Below, one piece after another: positions 1 through 12,474 of a stretch of DNA of 64,000 nucleotides (position 1 is its first letter; the number at the start of each line of letters is the position of its first letter). The notes below the pieces were generated by a model. It searched no databases. It was not told where the DNA came from and saw nothing but the letters and a program-made list of their open reading frames with translations. Origin of the DNA: Fulvia fulva (lineage: Eukaryota > Ascomycota > Dothideomycetes > Mycosphaerellales > Mycosphaerellaceae); assembly GCF_020509005.1 (NCBI RefSeq), contig NC_063013.1:3720001-3784000 (forward strand). The letters are read 5' to 3'. The position numbers and the translations under genes are program-made.

Positions 1-988
1 GGGGCAGTGGCCTACTTTATAGATCGTTAGAATAACCTTAATAAGAGCTTTCGAATATGTCGTATTTAGCAATATAAGGCGAAAATCCGAGTCCTTCGCT
101 AGTAATATAATAGGAGGGTCTATAGTAGGAAATAGTAATTAGTAATATCCTATTACGGCTACGTAAGCGGCCCGCTTAGACCCGCGCTACCGGCTTACCT
201 AAATAGGTAAAAGACGAGGTCGTAAAGCTCGTAAGCTTTATACTAGCGGAGCCTTATCTAGGCTCACTTCGGATAATAGACTACCCTAAGTACCGCCGTA
301 ATACATCCCCGTAATCTTTAGTCTAGAGGTTATACTATATACTATAAAGATAATAGACCTTCCGCTAAGAAGCTCGTATATTATAGTAGTAGATATAGCG
401 GATAGTAAGCTAGTACGTATTCTAATAGATCCCGGTACCGAGTCGCTATTTTATAATACGAAGTTTACGATAGAATTATCTATTACGAATACGACTACCT
501 TAGGCTTAGAAGATAGGCCTAGGAGCTAATCCTAAAGTATCTAGTTAAGCTATAGAATGTATTAAGACTAAGGTCGACCTAAACGATTATATCGAGGAAG
601 TTAGTTACTTCGTTACTAACCTCGACTACGACTTTATATTTAGTATACCCTAGTTCTAGAAGTACTACCCTATACTAGACTAGAGAGCTAATATATTCAT
701 ATTCACTAAAAAGTACTATACGGATTATTACGATCCTTACCCTACGACTATTAGCGGTACGAAGGTTCGTATATAGTACGCTATCCCTTATTTATAGACT
801 CTAGACCTTAATATCTAAGTGTCTAGTATAACGATTAGCGAAGCCTACGAAGAAAACCTAGACGAAGGTTACCTTATTTAGGAAATAGGGACTATTAACC
901 CTAATAAGCTAGAGCCTACGACTAAGAAACTTATTTACGACATTAGTATACGGCTAAGTACTATATTAGCTGAAGACAAGGCTATGTA
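1..988 (+). pseudogene. Ty3/Gypsy gag end and protease fragment (RIP-degraded)
   Basis: Remnant of a Gypsy polyprotein read on the plus strand. Around 415-480 a retropepsin-like segment reads LIDPGTES followed by FYNTKF. Around 605-720 a second segment reads YFVTNLDYDFIFSIP and then a PILD-type stretch, the usual order of an aspartic protease. The reading frame is cut by many TAG/TAA codons of RIP type. The protease resembles that of element H (YLVDLG then FYSTKF), so it is probably a relative of H. The left end lies outside the window. On the right it stops at the tetranucleotide tail of LINE C, just before the reverse transcriptase would begin. No LTR is visible. Confidence 0.7.
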
Positions 989-2252
989 TATAGATAGATA
1001 GATATTTCATTAAGCTATTATAGTGCCCTTTAGCCTATATAGCTATACTATCTTGTTTTCGTATATATAGAGGGGAAACCGTATTAGTAAAAACCCCTCC
1101 TCCTTCCCGCCTATCTTTTCCCCTAGTTATCGTCTTAGATTTCCCTTATTAGGGGTACGCTAGTGTTATAGGCCTGCCCTAATAACTACCCTATCTATAA
1201 CCCCCCTAGCTTCCGCCTCTTGTCTATCTACTCCTCCGTCTCGCTAGCGAGGCTAAACTACTAGAGGTATCCCTACTATAGTATCTACCGAGAGATTCGG
1301 CGAATGTTACCTTTGTCCCTAACAATTGACTTATAGTCTCTCCTTCCCGCTTAGTACCTCCGATTTCCCCTACCTCTCGCCTACTACGGGCATCGTAGTA
1401 GTATATATTCTAGGTTTTACGATAGGTAGCTACACTAGTAGGCTAGGCTATAGATGTCTAGTACGCGTCTCCTAAACAGGTAGGCCCTTAATCTAATATG
1501 TTCGGACCTGATTTAGATCGCTATACTTACTTCGGCCCTTGTTAGGTCCCTATATAGCTAGTAATTATGTCTCTAGAAGGCTCGGAGTACTATCGGGCCT
1601 ATTATCTTAGGGGGCTTCCTTTTCTAGTCCTACTCCTATAGGTAGCTCGTAATCTATTCCGCTAGGCTTTAGGTCTTAGCCTTACTCCCGCCGGCCTAGC
1701 GAGTCCTACGCTCCTCCTCTTTTCGTGCTAGCCATTCGGTACTTGTCTATACGGCCGTAAAGGTAGTAAGGTCATCCTCTTTTTAGCTTGTCCTATGTCC
1801 GGCCCCTCTCCGGTAGCGGCTTTCTATCTTATTCTTTACCTCCTAGATCGTAGTTTATACTAGGTAATCTATCGTCTTTACCGCGTATTAAATTCTTATT
1901 CCCCGGATATACTAGCCGATTAGTAGTGTTCCTATCTCTATTTCTACCGTACTTATTAACGTTGTCTTATATACGCCTAGTATCCTACGTAGGTTACCTA
2001 CCTATATCCTATTTAGGGGTTACTCTATCCGTTTCGAGATCGGCTTACCTACGCCTCCCATTCCCTAAATCTATACCCCGTATAACATAGCTAGTCTAAC
2101 GATCGCCTTATATATTACTCTTACCTTATCGAATGTTACTCCCTATATAGATACCGTAAGAACGGCTACTACGCGGTAGATTATATACGCGGCCTAAGAT
2201 CTAGCTCGAGTATATACTTAAGTAGATATAGCACCGGTACCGTTAAAGAAAA

Positions 2253-3545
2253 ATGGTAACGACGACGGTAGCAGACGACCGAGAGTAAGGGGGAGACGAG
2301 TAGAGGACGCTCTATAAGAAGGCGGAAGAGATAGTAGCGGCAGAAGAAGGAAGGTTTCCGGAGAGAGTACTAAAAGGAGTAATAAGCGAACTACTCGGGG
2401 GACTAAAGGCGCTTAAACGACAAATAAGCACTACGATCAATATAGCAATCGAGGTAGTAACACGAAACGTAAGAAACAACCCTTAAAGAGACCCGAGATA
2501 GACCTAGGGCCTAACGACCTAGGCAATAATCGCGAGCCAACCTACCCCCCCTTAGAGCATAGTACTACGAGTCTACATTACGGACTAGAAAGAGAAGGAA
2601 GAGATAGGAAAGATGACCGGGAGGGAGATAGTCGAGAAGATCGGAGTAAAGGGAATAGTAGGGGCAAGGGTAGACAATAAAGGGGTCAAGCTGTTTATAG
2701 CATACGTATAGGACAAGAAGGCCCTCGAAATAAATAAGGAGTAGATACTAAAGATCGGGAGCACAGCGAAAGTCTCCTATTAATAGTACATAGTAATTAC
2801 GTATAGGGTCCTACGAACCTTTAACATATAAAGGGATATACCAAACCTCTAGAGGCAAAACTAGGTAATAGTACTAGGACTATAGATCATAAAGACAGCG
2901 TGGGTCAAGAAGAAGATAGAGGAGGGCAAGAGGGCCTCCTCGCTAATCTTATAGGTTGTAACACTAGAGCAAGCGAACAAGGTCTTAGACTAAGGGTTAT
3001 ACTAGGATTTTGAGAGGCTAGATATAGAAATCTATTAGAGTAACTATAGAATCCTTCAATGTTTTAACTATTAACAGTACGGACATATTGCCCTAAAGTG
3101 TAGCAAAGCTATAACAGTCTGCTCCTACTATGCTAGTGATCACGCGACCTAAGAGTACTAAAAACGGAAGGAGGACACAAGATGCGTAGTATATAGGAGA
3201 AAACACCCGGCATAGTCAAACTAATACCTAGTTAGACTATCAGCCTAGTAGAGAGCGCGGGAAGCAAGGGTAACAACACTAACTAGGTTCCTAGTAGGTG
3301 AACAGAAACAACTAGAAAGAACCACCCACCCGAATAAGAGACCCCGGCTATAAGAGGAGCCATAAATAGTGCTAGTAATAGGGAGACCAACGTTCTTATA
3401 TAAGGCAGCGTAGAGCAATAGATAAATGAGAATCAACTAAATGATAGGGAGCTAACCCTAAAGGGAAGAATAGGAGGAGGGACGGGAAAACTAATAGTAA
3501 GGCTAATAGTAAGACCAAACGGACCTAGACACAAACATGTCCTAA
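2253..3545 (+). pseudogene. LINE A ORF1 (nucleic-acid-binding, gag-like), degraded
   Basis: ORF1 of LINE A starts at ATG 2253 and stays in frame for 430 codons to TAA at 3543-3545. Several internal codons have become TAG or TAA by RIP. The start matches the ORF1 of LINE B (MATTTAVDDREQ in B). An N-terminal segment with EGRFPERVLKGVISELLGGLKAL is shared with LINEs B and N. The C-terminal zinc-knuckle region lies near 3050-3190, where most cysteines now read as tyrosine. In intact relatives ORF1 binds the LINE RNA to form the retrotransposition particle. Its stop codon overlaps the ORF2 start as TAATG. Non-functional as it stands. Confidence 0.8.
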
Positions 3546-6500
3546 TGCCTCACACTAATAGACTATTAATCATTCAGTATAATGTGAACAGAAGCAAAGA
3601 CAAGGTCTAAAGGAGCTTTCTACAAGCCTTAGACCCGGAGGAACACTATATTATACTAATATAGGAACTATAGATCAACCTATACTCTAGGATTCTATTA
3701 ACTATACGAGACCCGAGATACTATATAGTAATAAACAGAACCGAGGGAGTCCTACGAACATATATCTATGTTAGTAAGAAGGTACTAGTAGAGGACTAGT
3801 AGGCCTAGCCGAGAACCGACAGGGATATTACTATAGTATAGCTTAAAACAACTTAAGGCCAGGTCCTAATCTATAGCGTATATAACCCACCTCTAGAGTC
3901 CAGAAGTAGCACACAACTACACACGCTAGGAAGGCTCCCGGAAGTAATAGACTAACAAAACCACAACATCGTAATAGGAGATTTCAACCTCTACTACCTA
4001 AAGTAGGGATCGGACTTCACCCTAGCATACTACTTCTTAGTAGGGAGGCTTATTAGTCAGATAGAAACAGCCCAAATAGACTTGATCACGCCGAAGGGAA
4101 CAGAAACTTAGGCTAGAAACAACAGTTCTAGCACGCTAGACCTATACTTTATGTCCTACGCCTTAATACGACGGGTAGAAAGCTATACAGTTAATGACTA
4201 ACTAGAGTCCTTATTAGACCACTATCTAATCCAAACCGACATCCAACTTATAGTTAAGGAGGAGAGGGAACCTAAGAGGAGGCTCTGCTAGAAGCAGGCC
4301 GAGTAGACACTAGTATAGTAGCGGCTAGAAGGCGAACTAGAATAGGTGAACATTGACGATATATATATAACGGAGGGGATCGACTAAGTAGTAGAGCAGC
4401 TAATAGAAGCTATACAAAGGGCAGCCTAGGCCTATATACCTAAGAAGAGATGGTCGCTATACTAGAAGCTATACTAGACACTAGAGTACATAGCTAAAGT
4501 CAAGGAGGTAAGGAGAGTAAGAAGGAGATAGGAGTAACGACGTACCTAAGCAAACTAGGAAGCCTATAACAACGCGTACAAAGTAAAGAAGGCGCAGATT
4601 AGAAGAGACAAGACGTAGGAGTGGAGGTCAACTATAGGGATGATCATAGAACACCCGGAACAAATCTAGAGACTAGTAGAATAGGCTAGGAAACTAGACG
4701 AGGAACGAAACTCCCCGCCCTAGTTTCCCTTAATATAGGACTAAGACGGGGAAACGCAAACCACTCCGATAGGGAAAGCGAAAGCATTCGTAGACCACTT
4801 CTTCGGGACTTAGGTAGAGGTAGACCTAAGCAATATCCTAGGAACACACATTCCTCCGCTAAGGGAGGCTAACTAGTAAGTGTCTACTATAGAGATCGGA
4901 AACATTATTAAGAAACTAAAGGGCAACAAAGCCCTAGGCCTAGACAAGATCCCTAACTGTTACCTAAAAGCTAGTAGCAGCCTTATCACTCTAGTGCTTA
5001 CGCCAATCTTCACCTAGTGCATAAAGCAGGGGTATTACCTAAAGGCCTTTAGGCAATCACTAACTTACGTCCTAAGGAAACCCTAAAAGGAAGACTATAC
5101 TAAGTTGAAGTTATATAGACCAATTACGTTACTAAATATACTAGGGAAGCTCCTAGAGAAGGTCGTAGCTATAAGGCTTACCGGAATAGTAGAAGAACAT
5201 AACCTCCTCCCGGTAACGTAAATAGGGGGGAGACAAAAGAGATCTACCCTTATAGTAGTCGAACTGATTATAGAGCAAATTAGACACATCTAGCACTATA
5301 GCAACAATAAGGTAGCCTCACTACTTTCACTAGACATATTAGGGGCTTTCGACAATATGTCCTACGTAAGGCTCCTATATATCCTTAGAATGAAAAGCAT
5401 CCTAGCCTAGATAGTACACTTTATATAGTCATTCCTTAAGGACAGAACAACTTAGATCCTCCTAGGGTCCTTCAAAGCCCCGTAGACCCTAATTGCGAAC
5501 ACGGGCATCCTATAGGGCTCTACACTCTCCCTAATTCTGTTCCTCCTCTTTATAGCCGACCTGACCCTACTCCTAGAAACAGCAAACACCTTAGTATCGG
5601 GGTTCGTAGATAACACAAATATCCTAGCGTAGTCGGGGTCTATAGAGGAAAACTGCGCACTCCTAGAGGAGAGACATAGACAATGCGAAAAATAGGCAAG
5701 AGAGTATAGGGCAAAATTCGCACCGGACAAGTACTAACTTATCCATTTTAGTAAGGCAAAGACAAAACACAACTTAGTAGTACTAGTAAAAATCTAGGGG
5801 TTCGAGACCTATCCTACAAGGGAACTTAGAGTCCTTAGGATATAGCTAGACCCGAAACTCAGCTAGGGACCACAAGTGAAGAAGGCGCAAGCGAGAGCGG
5901 ACACTAATAGACAATTAATCGAGAGACTTACTACGTTAACCTAGGGGGCGACCTTCACAAAGGCCTAGACTATATACAAGGCCATTATCAAGCCCGTAAT
6001 GCTATATAGAGCAGCAATTTAGGCAGCGGAAAAACACATCCCGAAGAGAATTAAGGATCCCCTTAATAGAGCGTAGGCAGCCTACCTAAAGAGAGTACTA
6101 GGGGCATACAAGTCAACCCCTTATAGGACAATAGAAATGGAATTAGGTACAGCCCCTATTAGGGAGTACCTTTAGGGCATGAGGTGTCAATACGTAGAGA
6201 AGACATCAGCATACCTAGCCTAGGGAACTATCTAAGTAGCTACTTAAAGGATAAGAACCTAGTAGGAGAGGAGGAGAAGACCTAACCGGCCATATATGAT
6301 CCTATAGAAGGAAGCAGACCTAAAAACATTATAGGAAATCCTAGTAGCCCTTAAACAGAGAGAAGCTCTAAGGGAGCAAGCTAACATAGGGGACAAAGGG
6401 AAAAAGAAGCAAAGCTAAGTAGAAAGGATCGTAGGTCACCTATAGGAAACGCGTTAGAACCAAAAACCGGTGAGGCTAGGAGCCCTACTAGCGGCCAGGA

Positions 6501-6946
6501 CCTTCGGGAGGTATAACTACCTTATCTATAAAGACCTAAAGAGGGCGGAGGCAAGTATAGCTATCCAGATTCGCTCTAAGTACATTAGGCTAAGAGCATA
6601 CTTGTACTAAAGAAGAGTCCTAGGATACGATTCCAAACGTTACCCCTATAGCTACCTATCCTAAAACCCGGAGCACATAGTGCTGAACTGTACTAAGTGG
6701 GTAAAAGGGAGAAGCTAGTAGAGGGCGAAGGCAAGAGATAGGCAATACTAGGCCATTATCTAGAACAGACAAGATATAAGGAGAGTGACAAGATAGATCC
6801 TTAACGAGGACTACCTAGAGCAATTCTCCCTAGTAGTAGAAACGGAAAGGTAGATAGAGAGGAGGGAGAGAGAGAGAAGAGCCGGGGAAACAGAAGGGAG
6901 AAAGGGAATCGAGAGGAGGACATCACTAGGGTTACGGGCAAGGTAG
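3545..6946 (+). pseudogene. LINE A ORF2 (endonuclease plus reverse transcriptase), degraded
   Basis: ORF2 starts at ATG 3545, which overlaps the ORF1 stop, and runs 1133 codons in one frame to TAG at 6944-6946. It contains many RIP stops. Visible parts in order are the AP-endonuclease start (IIQYNVNRSK), the GDFNLYYLK-type endonuclease motif near 3980, RT block segments (GDKAPG-like near 4930, RPITLLN near 5120), the RT active site near 5608, and a C-terminal CCHC-like region near 6640-6690. The RT active site reads FVDN rather than FVDD, because the second aspartate codon GAC in the context TGAC became AAC. No RNase H domain is recognisable. Confidence 0.8.
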
Positions 6947-7909
6947 TTATAGGGTAACAACTATAACACTAGCGTACCCTAAAGGAAGGAGAACGAAAGG
7001 ACAAGACAGGAAAGAACGAGGAGGGCAAAGACGAGGAGGTTTTCATCCGTTAATCGGGTTTCCTACCTACACAAATAGACCTAAATAGCGAGAGACCTAC
7101 ATAGGCTATAGGGCACTAAAACAGGCGAATGAATAATCTATCTATCTATATAGATACCGTAAGCCTCTTTATCGAGGCTTCGTTAACTTACGCTCGACTC
7201 TAGGCTTTCTTAATCTATATATTCTAGCTTAGCTTCGGGTCGAGCTAGATCCCTAGTACTCGTAGCTCCGCTAATAGCTTAGTCTCGTAGCCTTAGATTC
7301 TTACCGCCGCCTTTATATTATAGTATATTCTCGCTTTACTAAAGTGTATAAGTTGGTACTTTTTAGGGGCGAACCGGGTACTATACTTCTTTACCTACTC
7401 CTCGTATTTCTTATACCTATCTTCAAGGAGGCGACAGTTCTCTTCTATCGAGTCTAACTAGGCTAGGATGTTTATGTCGTCTACGAACCCCGATACTAAG
7501 GTCTACGGAGAGGTAAGTAGGGGGATTAGATCAGACATAAATATTAGAAACAGGATAGGGGAAAGAGTAGATCCCTAAGGTATTCTAGCCTCTACCTTTA
7601 CCGGGTCGGACGTATACCTTCCTAGGACTAGGTATGTCGTCCGTTCCTAGAGAAAGGAGTAGACGAACGTCGTTACCTACTAGGGGATGCCTTTCTACTA
7701 TAGGATATATAGATAGATAGATAGATATTTTATTAAGCTGTTGTAGTGCCCTTTGGCCTATATAGCTATACTATCTTGTTTTCGTATATATAGAGGGGAA
7801 ATCGTGTTAGTGAAAACCCCTCCTCCTTCCCGCCTGTCTTTTCCTCCTAGTTGTTGTCTTAATTTTCCCTTATTAGGGGTACGCTAGTGTTATAGGCCTG
7901 CCCTAATGA

Positions 7910-10900
7910 CTACCCTATCTGCCACCCCCTAGCTTCCGCCTCTTGTCTATCTACTCCTCCGTCTCGCTAGCGAGGCTAAACTACTAGAGGTATCCCTACT
8001 ATAGTATCTACCGAGAGATTCGGCGAATGTTGCCTTTATCCCTAATAATTGACTTATAGTCTCTCCTTCCCGCTTAGTACCTCTAATTTCCCCTACCTCT
8101 CGCCTACTACGGGCATCTTAGTGAAATATGTTCTAGGTTTTACGATAGGTAGCTACACTAGTAGGCTGGGCTATAGATGTGTAGTGCGCGTCTCCTAAAT
8201 AGGTAGGCCCTTAATCTAATGTGTTCGGACCTGATTTGGATCGCTATGCTTGCTTCGGCCCTTATTAGGTCCCTATATAGCTAGTAATTGTGTCTCTAGA
8301 AGGCTCGGAGCGCTATCGGGCCTATTGTCTTAGGGGGCTTCCTTTTCTAGTCCTGCTCCTATAGGTAGCTCGCTATCTGTTCCGCTAGGCTTTAGGTCTT
8401 AGCCTTGCTCCCGCCGGCCTAGCGAGTCCTACGCTCCTCCTCCTTTCGTACTAGCTATTCGGTGCTTATCTATACGGCCGTAAAGGTAGTAAGGTCATCC
8501 TCTTTTTAGCTTGTCCTATATCCGGCCCCTCTCCGGTAGTAGCTTTCTATCTTATTCTTTGCCTCCTAGATCGTAGTTTGTACTAGGTAACCTATCGTCC
8601 TTGCCGCGTATTGAATTCTTATTCCCCGGATGTACTGGCCGATTAGTAGTGTTCCTGTCTCTATTTCTACCGTGCTTATTAACGTTGTCTTATATACGCC
8701 TAGTACCCTACGTAGGTTACCTACCTATGTCCTATTTAGGGGTTGCTCTATCCGTTTCGGGATCGGCTTACCTACGCCTCCTATTCCCTAAATCTGTGCC
8801 CCGTATAGTATAGCTAGTCTAACGATCGCCTTATACATTACTCTTGCCTTGTCGAATGTTGCTCTCTATATAGATGCCGTAAGTCTCTTTATCGAGGCTT
8901 CGTTAACTTGTGCTCGACTCTAGGCTTTCTTAACCTATACATTCTAGCTTAGCTTCGGGTCGAGCTAGATCCCTAGTACTCGTAGCTCCGCTAATAGCTT
9001 TGTCTCGTAGCCTTAGATTCTTACCGCCGCCTTTATATTATAGTATGTTCTCGCTTTACTAAAGTGTATAAGTTAGTACTTTTTAGGGGCGAACCGGGCA
9101 CTATGCTTCTTTACCTACTCCTCGTATTTCTTGTGCCTATCTTCGAGGAGGCGACAGTTCTCTTCTGTCGAGTCTGACTAGGCTAGGATGTTTATGTCGT
9201 CTACGAACCCCGATACTAAGGTTTGCGGAGAGGTAAGTAGGGGGATTAGATCCGACATAAATATTAGAAACAGGATAGGGGAGAGAGTAGATCCCTAAGG
9301 TATTCTAGTCTCTACCTTTACCGGGTCGGACGTGTACCTTCCTAGGACTAGGTATATCGTCCGTTCCTAGAGAAAGGAGTAGACGAACGTCGTTACCTAC
9401 TAGGGGATACCTTTCTGCTATAGGATATATATTAGCCTTTAGTATAAGACGTTGTCGAAGGCTCCTACGATGTCGAGGGATAGTAAGGACGCCGCTCGGT
9501 TCCTACCGTAGTGCTAGAGGGTCTGAATTTGCTCCGTAATTAGCTCTATTACTATTAGTGTCGATCGCTAGCTTCTTCCCCCTATGTGTGTTACTAGGAG
9601 TACGTGGTTGTCCTCGGCTAGCTACGTAAGTCTCTAGGCTACTATCTTTTCTAGGACCTTCCCTATCGTGTTTAGAAGTACGATTGGTCTATACGACTTA
9701 GGCTAAGTATAGTCCTCCTTCTATAGCTTATGTAGCACTACTGTTATAGACTCTCTATACGGCTTTAGGTAATACCCTAGCCGTAGGCACGCGGTAAATA
9801 GGTTTGCTAGGCTCGGCGCGATCTCTTCTCTATACTCTTTTAGTAGTATATTTAGTATCCTGTCTAGGCCTAGGGCTTTCCGTCCTTTTAGCTTACTTAT
9901 GACTCCTGTTACTATGTTAGAGCTAACCGCCTAATCTATGTCTAGGGGTTCCGGGTATATACTCGGGTCGATATCCGTAAGGTCTGCCTCTACTTACGTC
10001 GAAAAGAAATGGTCGGCTAATGCTTTTGCCTTGCCCCGGGGCGTAGCCTAGGCAATCCCTTCGCGGTCTACGATTAGGGGGAAGTAAGGGGTTTGCTACT
10101 CTTTAGGTAGTCGTGCCTATTTAGCAAGTCTCTATATCTGTTCCGGGTTTTTTATAACGAGCCCGATCGTCGCTCTCTAGTCCTATAGCTTGTCGCGTCT
10201 TATCTATGCCTTCTTCTCTTATGTCGCGCGATAGTATTGCTCCTACGTCTCTTAGGTGTACTCCTTCGTCTACTGTCGCCTTGCCCTTCTAGCCTCCCTT
10301 ACCTTCGTAGAGCATTTAGGGGTCTAGAAGGCCTTCTACTACGTTAAGGGCCGGAGTAACGGCGTATATTATTCCGCTACTTGCTATATGACCGAGGTAA
10401 TCTGTTCCGCTACTTGATCTAGCTAAGCTGTCGTCTCGAGTTCTCTATACTATAGTAGGTTCACTATTAGGAAGCCTCTTATATCGTCCTAGCGTACCTT
10501 CTTCTAGTTACGGCGTAGTTCGCTTACTAGCTCCTCTATCGCCTTCACCCCTAGCGTCGTTTAGATAGGGATATAGTCTAAGGAGGCTTCTAGCGCGTAG
10601 TTCGGTCGGCATTAGACTAGTCTCTCTTCAAGTTCTCGTAATAGAAAGTATAGGTCGATCGTGCTTACACTTATACGGGCCTTCTAGGTCTCTGTTCCCT
10701 TTAGTATTACTAAGGCTATTCCGTAGCGTACGGTTATATCTAGTAGCTTTTCCCCTAGAAACGCGTACGGGGGAGTGAATTCGAGTCCCTACCGTAGGTA
10801 GTAGAGGTTGAAGTCGCCGAGGAGTACTTGCTTTATGTCTTAGCTTAGGGTCCGCTCTAGGTAGGCGAGGGTTCCTAGTTCCCTACTCGTCCGACCCCGC

Positions 10901-11290
10901 GGTAGCGGGTTATAAACGTTATAGATCTAGATAGGGCCTTATGTCGTATCGATCTAGATTGATGTTATGTCTCCTAGGTTGCCCTACTACGGTAGTATAA
11001 CCTTCTACGACTCAAGGTCTATAGTCTTACTTACGTATATATATGTCCTCGGGATGACGCCTCGTTAGCCCGCGATTACGGTATAGTATCTCCGGTTATT
11101 ACAAGTAGCTAGGAGTCCTTCGTAGGGGTTGACCTATAGTTCCTATACCGCGATAACGTAGTGCCGTAGCGGGTCTAGCTCTTATAGAAAGTAGCGCTAG
11201 ACCTTGTCCCTACTTTTGTTTACGTTGTACTATACGATAGTAATGTCGTCGTATAGTATTATTCGTTATCCGTAAGGTCCATTTCCGTAC
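7910..11290 (-). pseudogene. LINE D ORF2 (endonuclease plus reverse transcriptase), degraded
   Basis: Read on the minus strand, the endonuclease start VQYNVNKS lies near 11220. The RT segment SLLSLDIVGAFDNV lies near 9450-9500. The active site FVDDIN is at about 9190-9205 and intact, because its codons GTA GAC GAC contain no TpG. The frame ends at TAG 7910-7912, aligned with the ORF2 stop of LINE N. Many in-frame TAG/TAA codons break the frame. There is no RNase H, and a C-terminal cysteine/histidine motif sits near 8110-8150. The start coordinate is approximate because RIP has removed the ATG. Confidence 0.75.
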
Positions 11291-12415
11291 TAACCTACTA
11301 TGTCTCCTAAGCCTATATCTCGCTATCCGGCTGGCCCTAGGGCCGCTAGGGCGCCCTAAAGATTCGCATTTGGCCTAGTTTATTAGCGGCCCGGTTAAGG
11401 TGTCGAGGCCTACCGGGAGGTAGATACGTTTGCGGTTAGGTTCCCTTATTCGTCTCTTCTACCCTCTTCCTTTTGCTCGGTTCGAAGCCCTTATATACGG
11501 TAGGTCCCTCCTACTACCGTTAGGGGTACCTAGCTAGTATAGAAATCCTTGCTTGTCTCGCTCGTTCTTGTGCTACTATTCTAGTTAGGCATTAGCTTAA
11601 ATACGCTAGGTGCCTTCTACCGTAGTATACACACCTACTCTCCTTTTTTAGGCATTCCCTTCCCTAGTATAGGCCTACGTAGTAAGGACACCTTAGGGTC
11701 TTCTCCCCGTATTTTAGGGCTATATGACCGTACTATTAGCATTGGAAGCATTATAGTACCCTATAGCTGCTCTAATAGATCTCCGTGTCTATTCTCTCGT
11801 AGTTCTAGAATAGCCTATTGTCTAGTATCTAGTTAGCTTGTTCCGCTATCTCTACCTAGATAGTAAGCGATAAGTATGTCTTTTCTCGGTCTACTGTCTT
11901 ATATAGCTATGCCGCCTTCGTTAGTCGTACTCCTAGGGAGGTGTTCTAGTTCTATTACTAGAGGTGGGGAAGGTCTTCGACCTTAAATGTCCTAGGGACC
12001 CCGTAGGCGATAACGGTATACTATTAGTAGGAGACTCGTACCGACTTCGCGACTTTAGTAGTCCACTCCTTATAGGTCTCTAGCTTTCGTCTATTAGACT
12101 CTTATACGGTAAAGAGTCTCACTACGCCTATTGCCTCTACCCTCGCTCTAACTACCTCCTTTTGGCCGATTCTGTCGATAATCTCCTTACTTGTTAGGGC
12201 TACGATTTCTTGTTTTTCCGCCGGATTAGTAATGTATAGGCGTACCGCCTTACTTGCCTTTAGAGGGGGTTAATTCTTACCTACTACTACTATTGCCTAT
12301 ATAGTTGGTCTCTAGGCTACCTTCTGTGTTACTTATTAGATTGTTTTCGGGATTTGGTGTAATAGCGCTTTTAGCGCTCCTAGTAGCTATACTATAGTGT
12401 TCTTATATGTCCGGG
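11290..12415 (-). pseudogene. LINE D ORF1, 5'-truncated and degraded
   Basis: ORF1 remnant read on the minus strand. It begins inside the segment equivalent to ELLGGLKAL of LINE N (here QLLGALKALL). It continues through an alanine/valine-rich stretch and a segment like KASKAVRLYITNPAEKQEI, which matches the region of N that reads AIKVYISDQQEQKEI. It ends in the degraded zinc-knuckle region near 11640-11790. The first roughly 50 codons are missing through 5' truncation of the element, and RIP stops are frequent. Confidence 0.65.
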
Positions 12416-12474
12416 TATAGGATATATATTAGCCTTTAGTATAAGACGTTATCGAAGGCTCCTACGATGTCGAG

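Larger units (their letters stand above)
2161..7150 (+). mobile_element. LINE A, full length, RIP-damaged, inserted in LINE C
   Basis: A complete APE-type LINE of about 5.0 kb with a 92-bp leader, ORF1, ORF2, a 3' UTR and a (TCTA)n tail at about 7132-7150. It interrupts LINE C. The target duplication reads CTATATAGATACCGTAAG at 2143-2160 and again at 7146-7163, the second copy overlapping the tail. LINE D carries the same site uninterrupted near 8864-8881, which confirms the insertion point. LINE B is a near-identical copy in the opposite orientation. RIP is moderate, since CpA and TpG are reduced but not gone, so this copy is younger than J, H or I but older than N. Confidence 0.9.
7712..12415 (-). 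mobile_element. LINE D, 5'-truncated, inserted in LINE C
   Basis: A 4.7-kb LINE in minus orientation with its (GATA)n tail at about 7711-7726. The 13-bp target duplication TATAGGATATATA occurs at 7699-7711 and 12416-12428. The sequence of LINE C resumes directly after it (AGCCTTTAGTATAAGAC). D belongs to the same subfamily as C and E, as shown by its 3' UTR and C-terminal coding sequence. Compared with LINE A, its 5' end lies inside ORF1, so about the first 0.1-0.2 kb of coding sequence and the leader are missing, as is typical of incomplete target-primed reverse transcription. Confidence 0.85.

Noticed and set aside
3245..3436. Open frame on the minus strand, repeated at 43681-43872 on the plus strand
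   Set aside because: Antisense to ORF1 of LINEs A and B. RIP removes stops on one strand and adds them on the other, which leaves spurious open frames opposite the true gene.
5095..5730. Open frames on the minus strand, with twins at 41387-42022 on the plus strand
   Set aside because: Antisense shadows of ORF2 (RT region) in LINEs A and B.
7711..7726. (GATA)n and (TATC)n runs as telomere-like or simple microsatellite DNA
   Set aside because: Each run sits exactly at the 3' end of a LINE and next to the target duplication, so they are LINE tails.
8601..8813. Open reading frame of 70 codons, plus strand (and its twin at 62515-62727, minus strand)
   Set aside because: Both are antisense to the RT thumb region of LINEs D and E. 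They recur only because the two elements are copies in opposite orientation.
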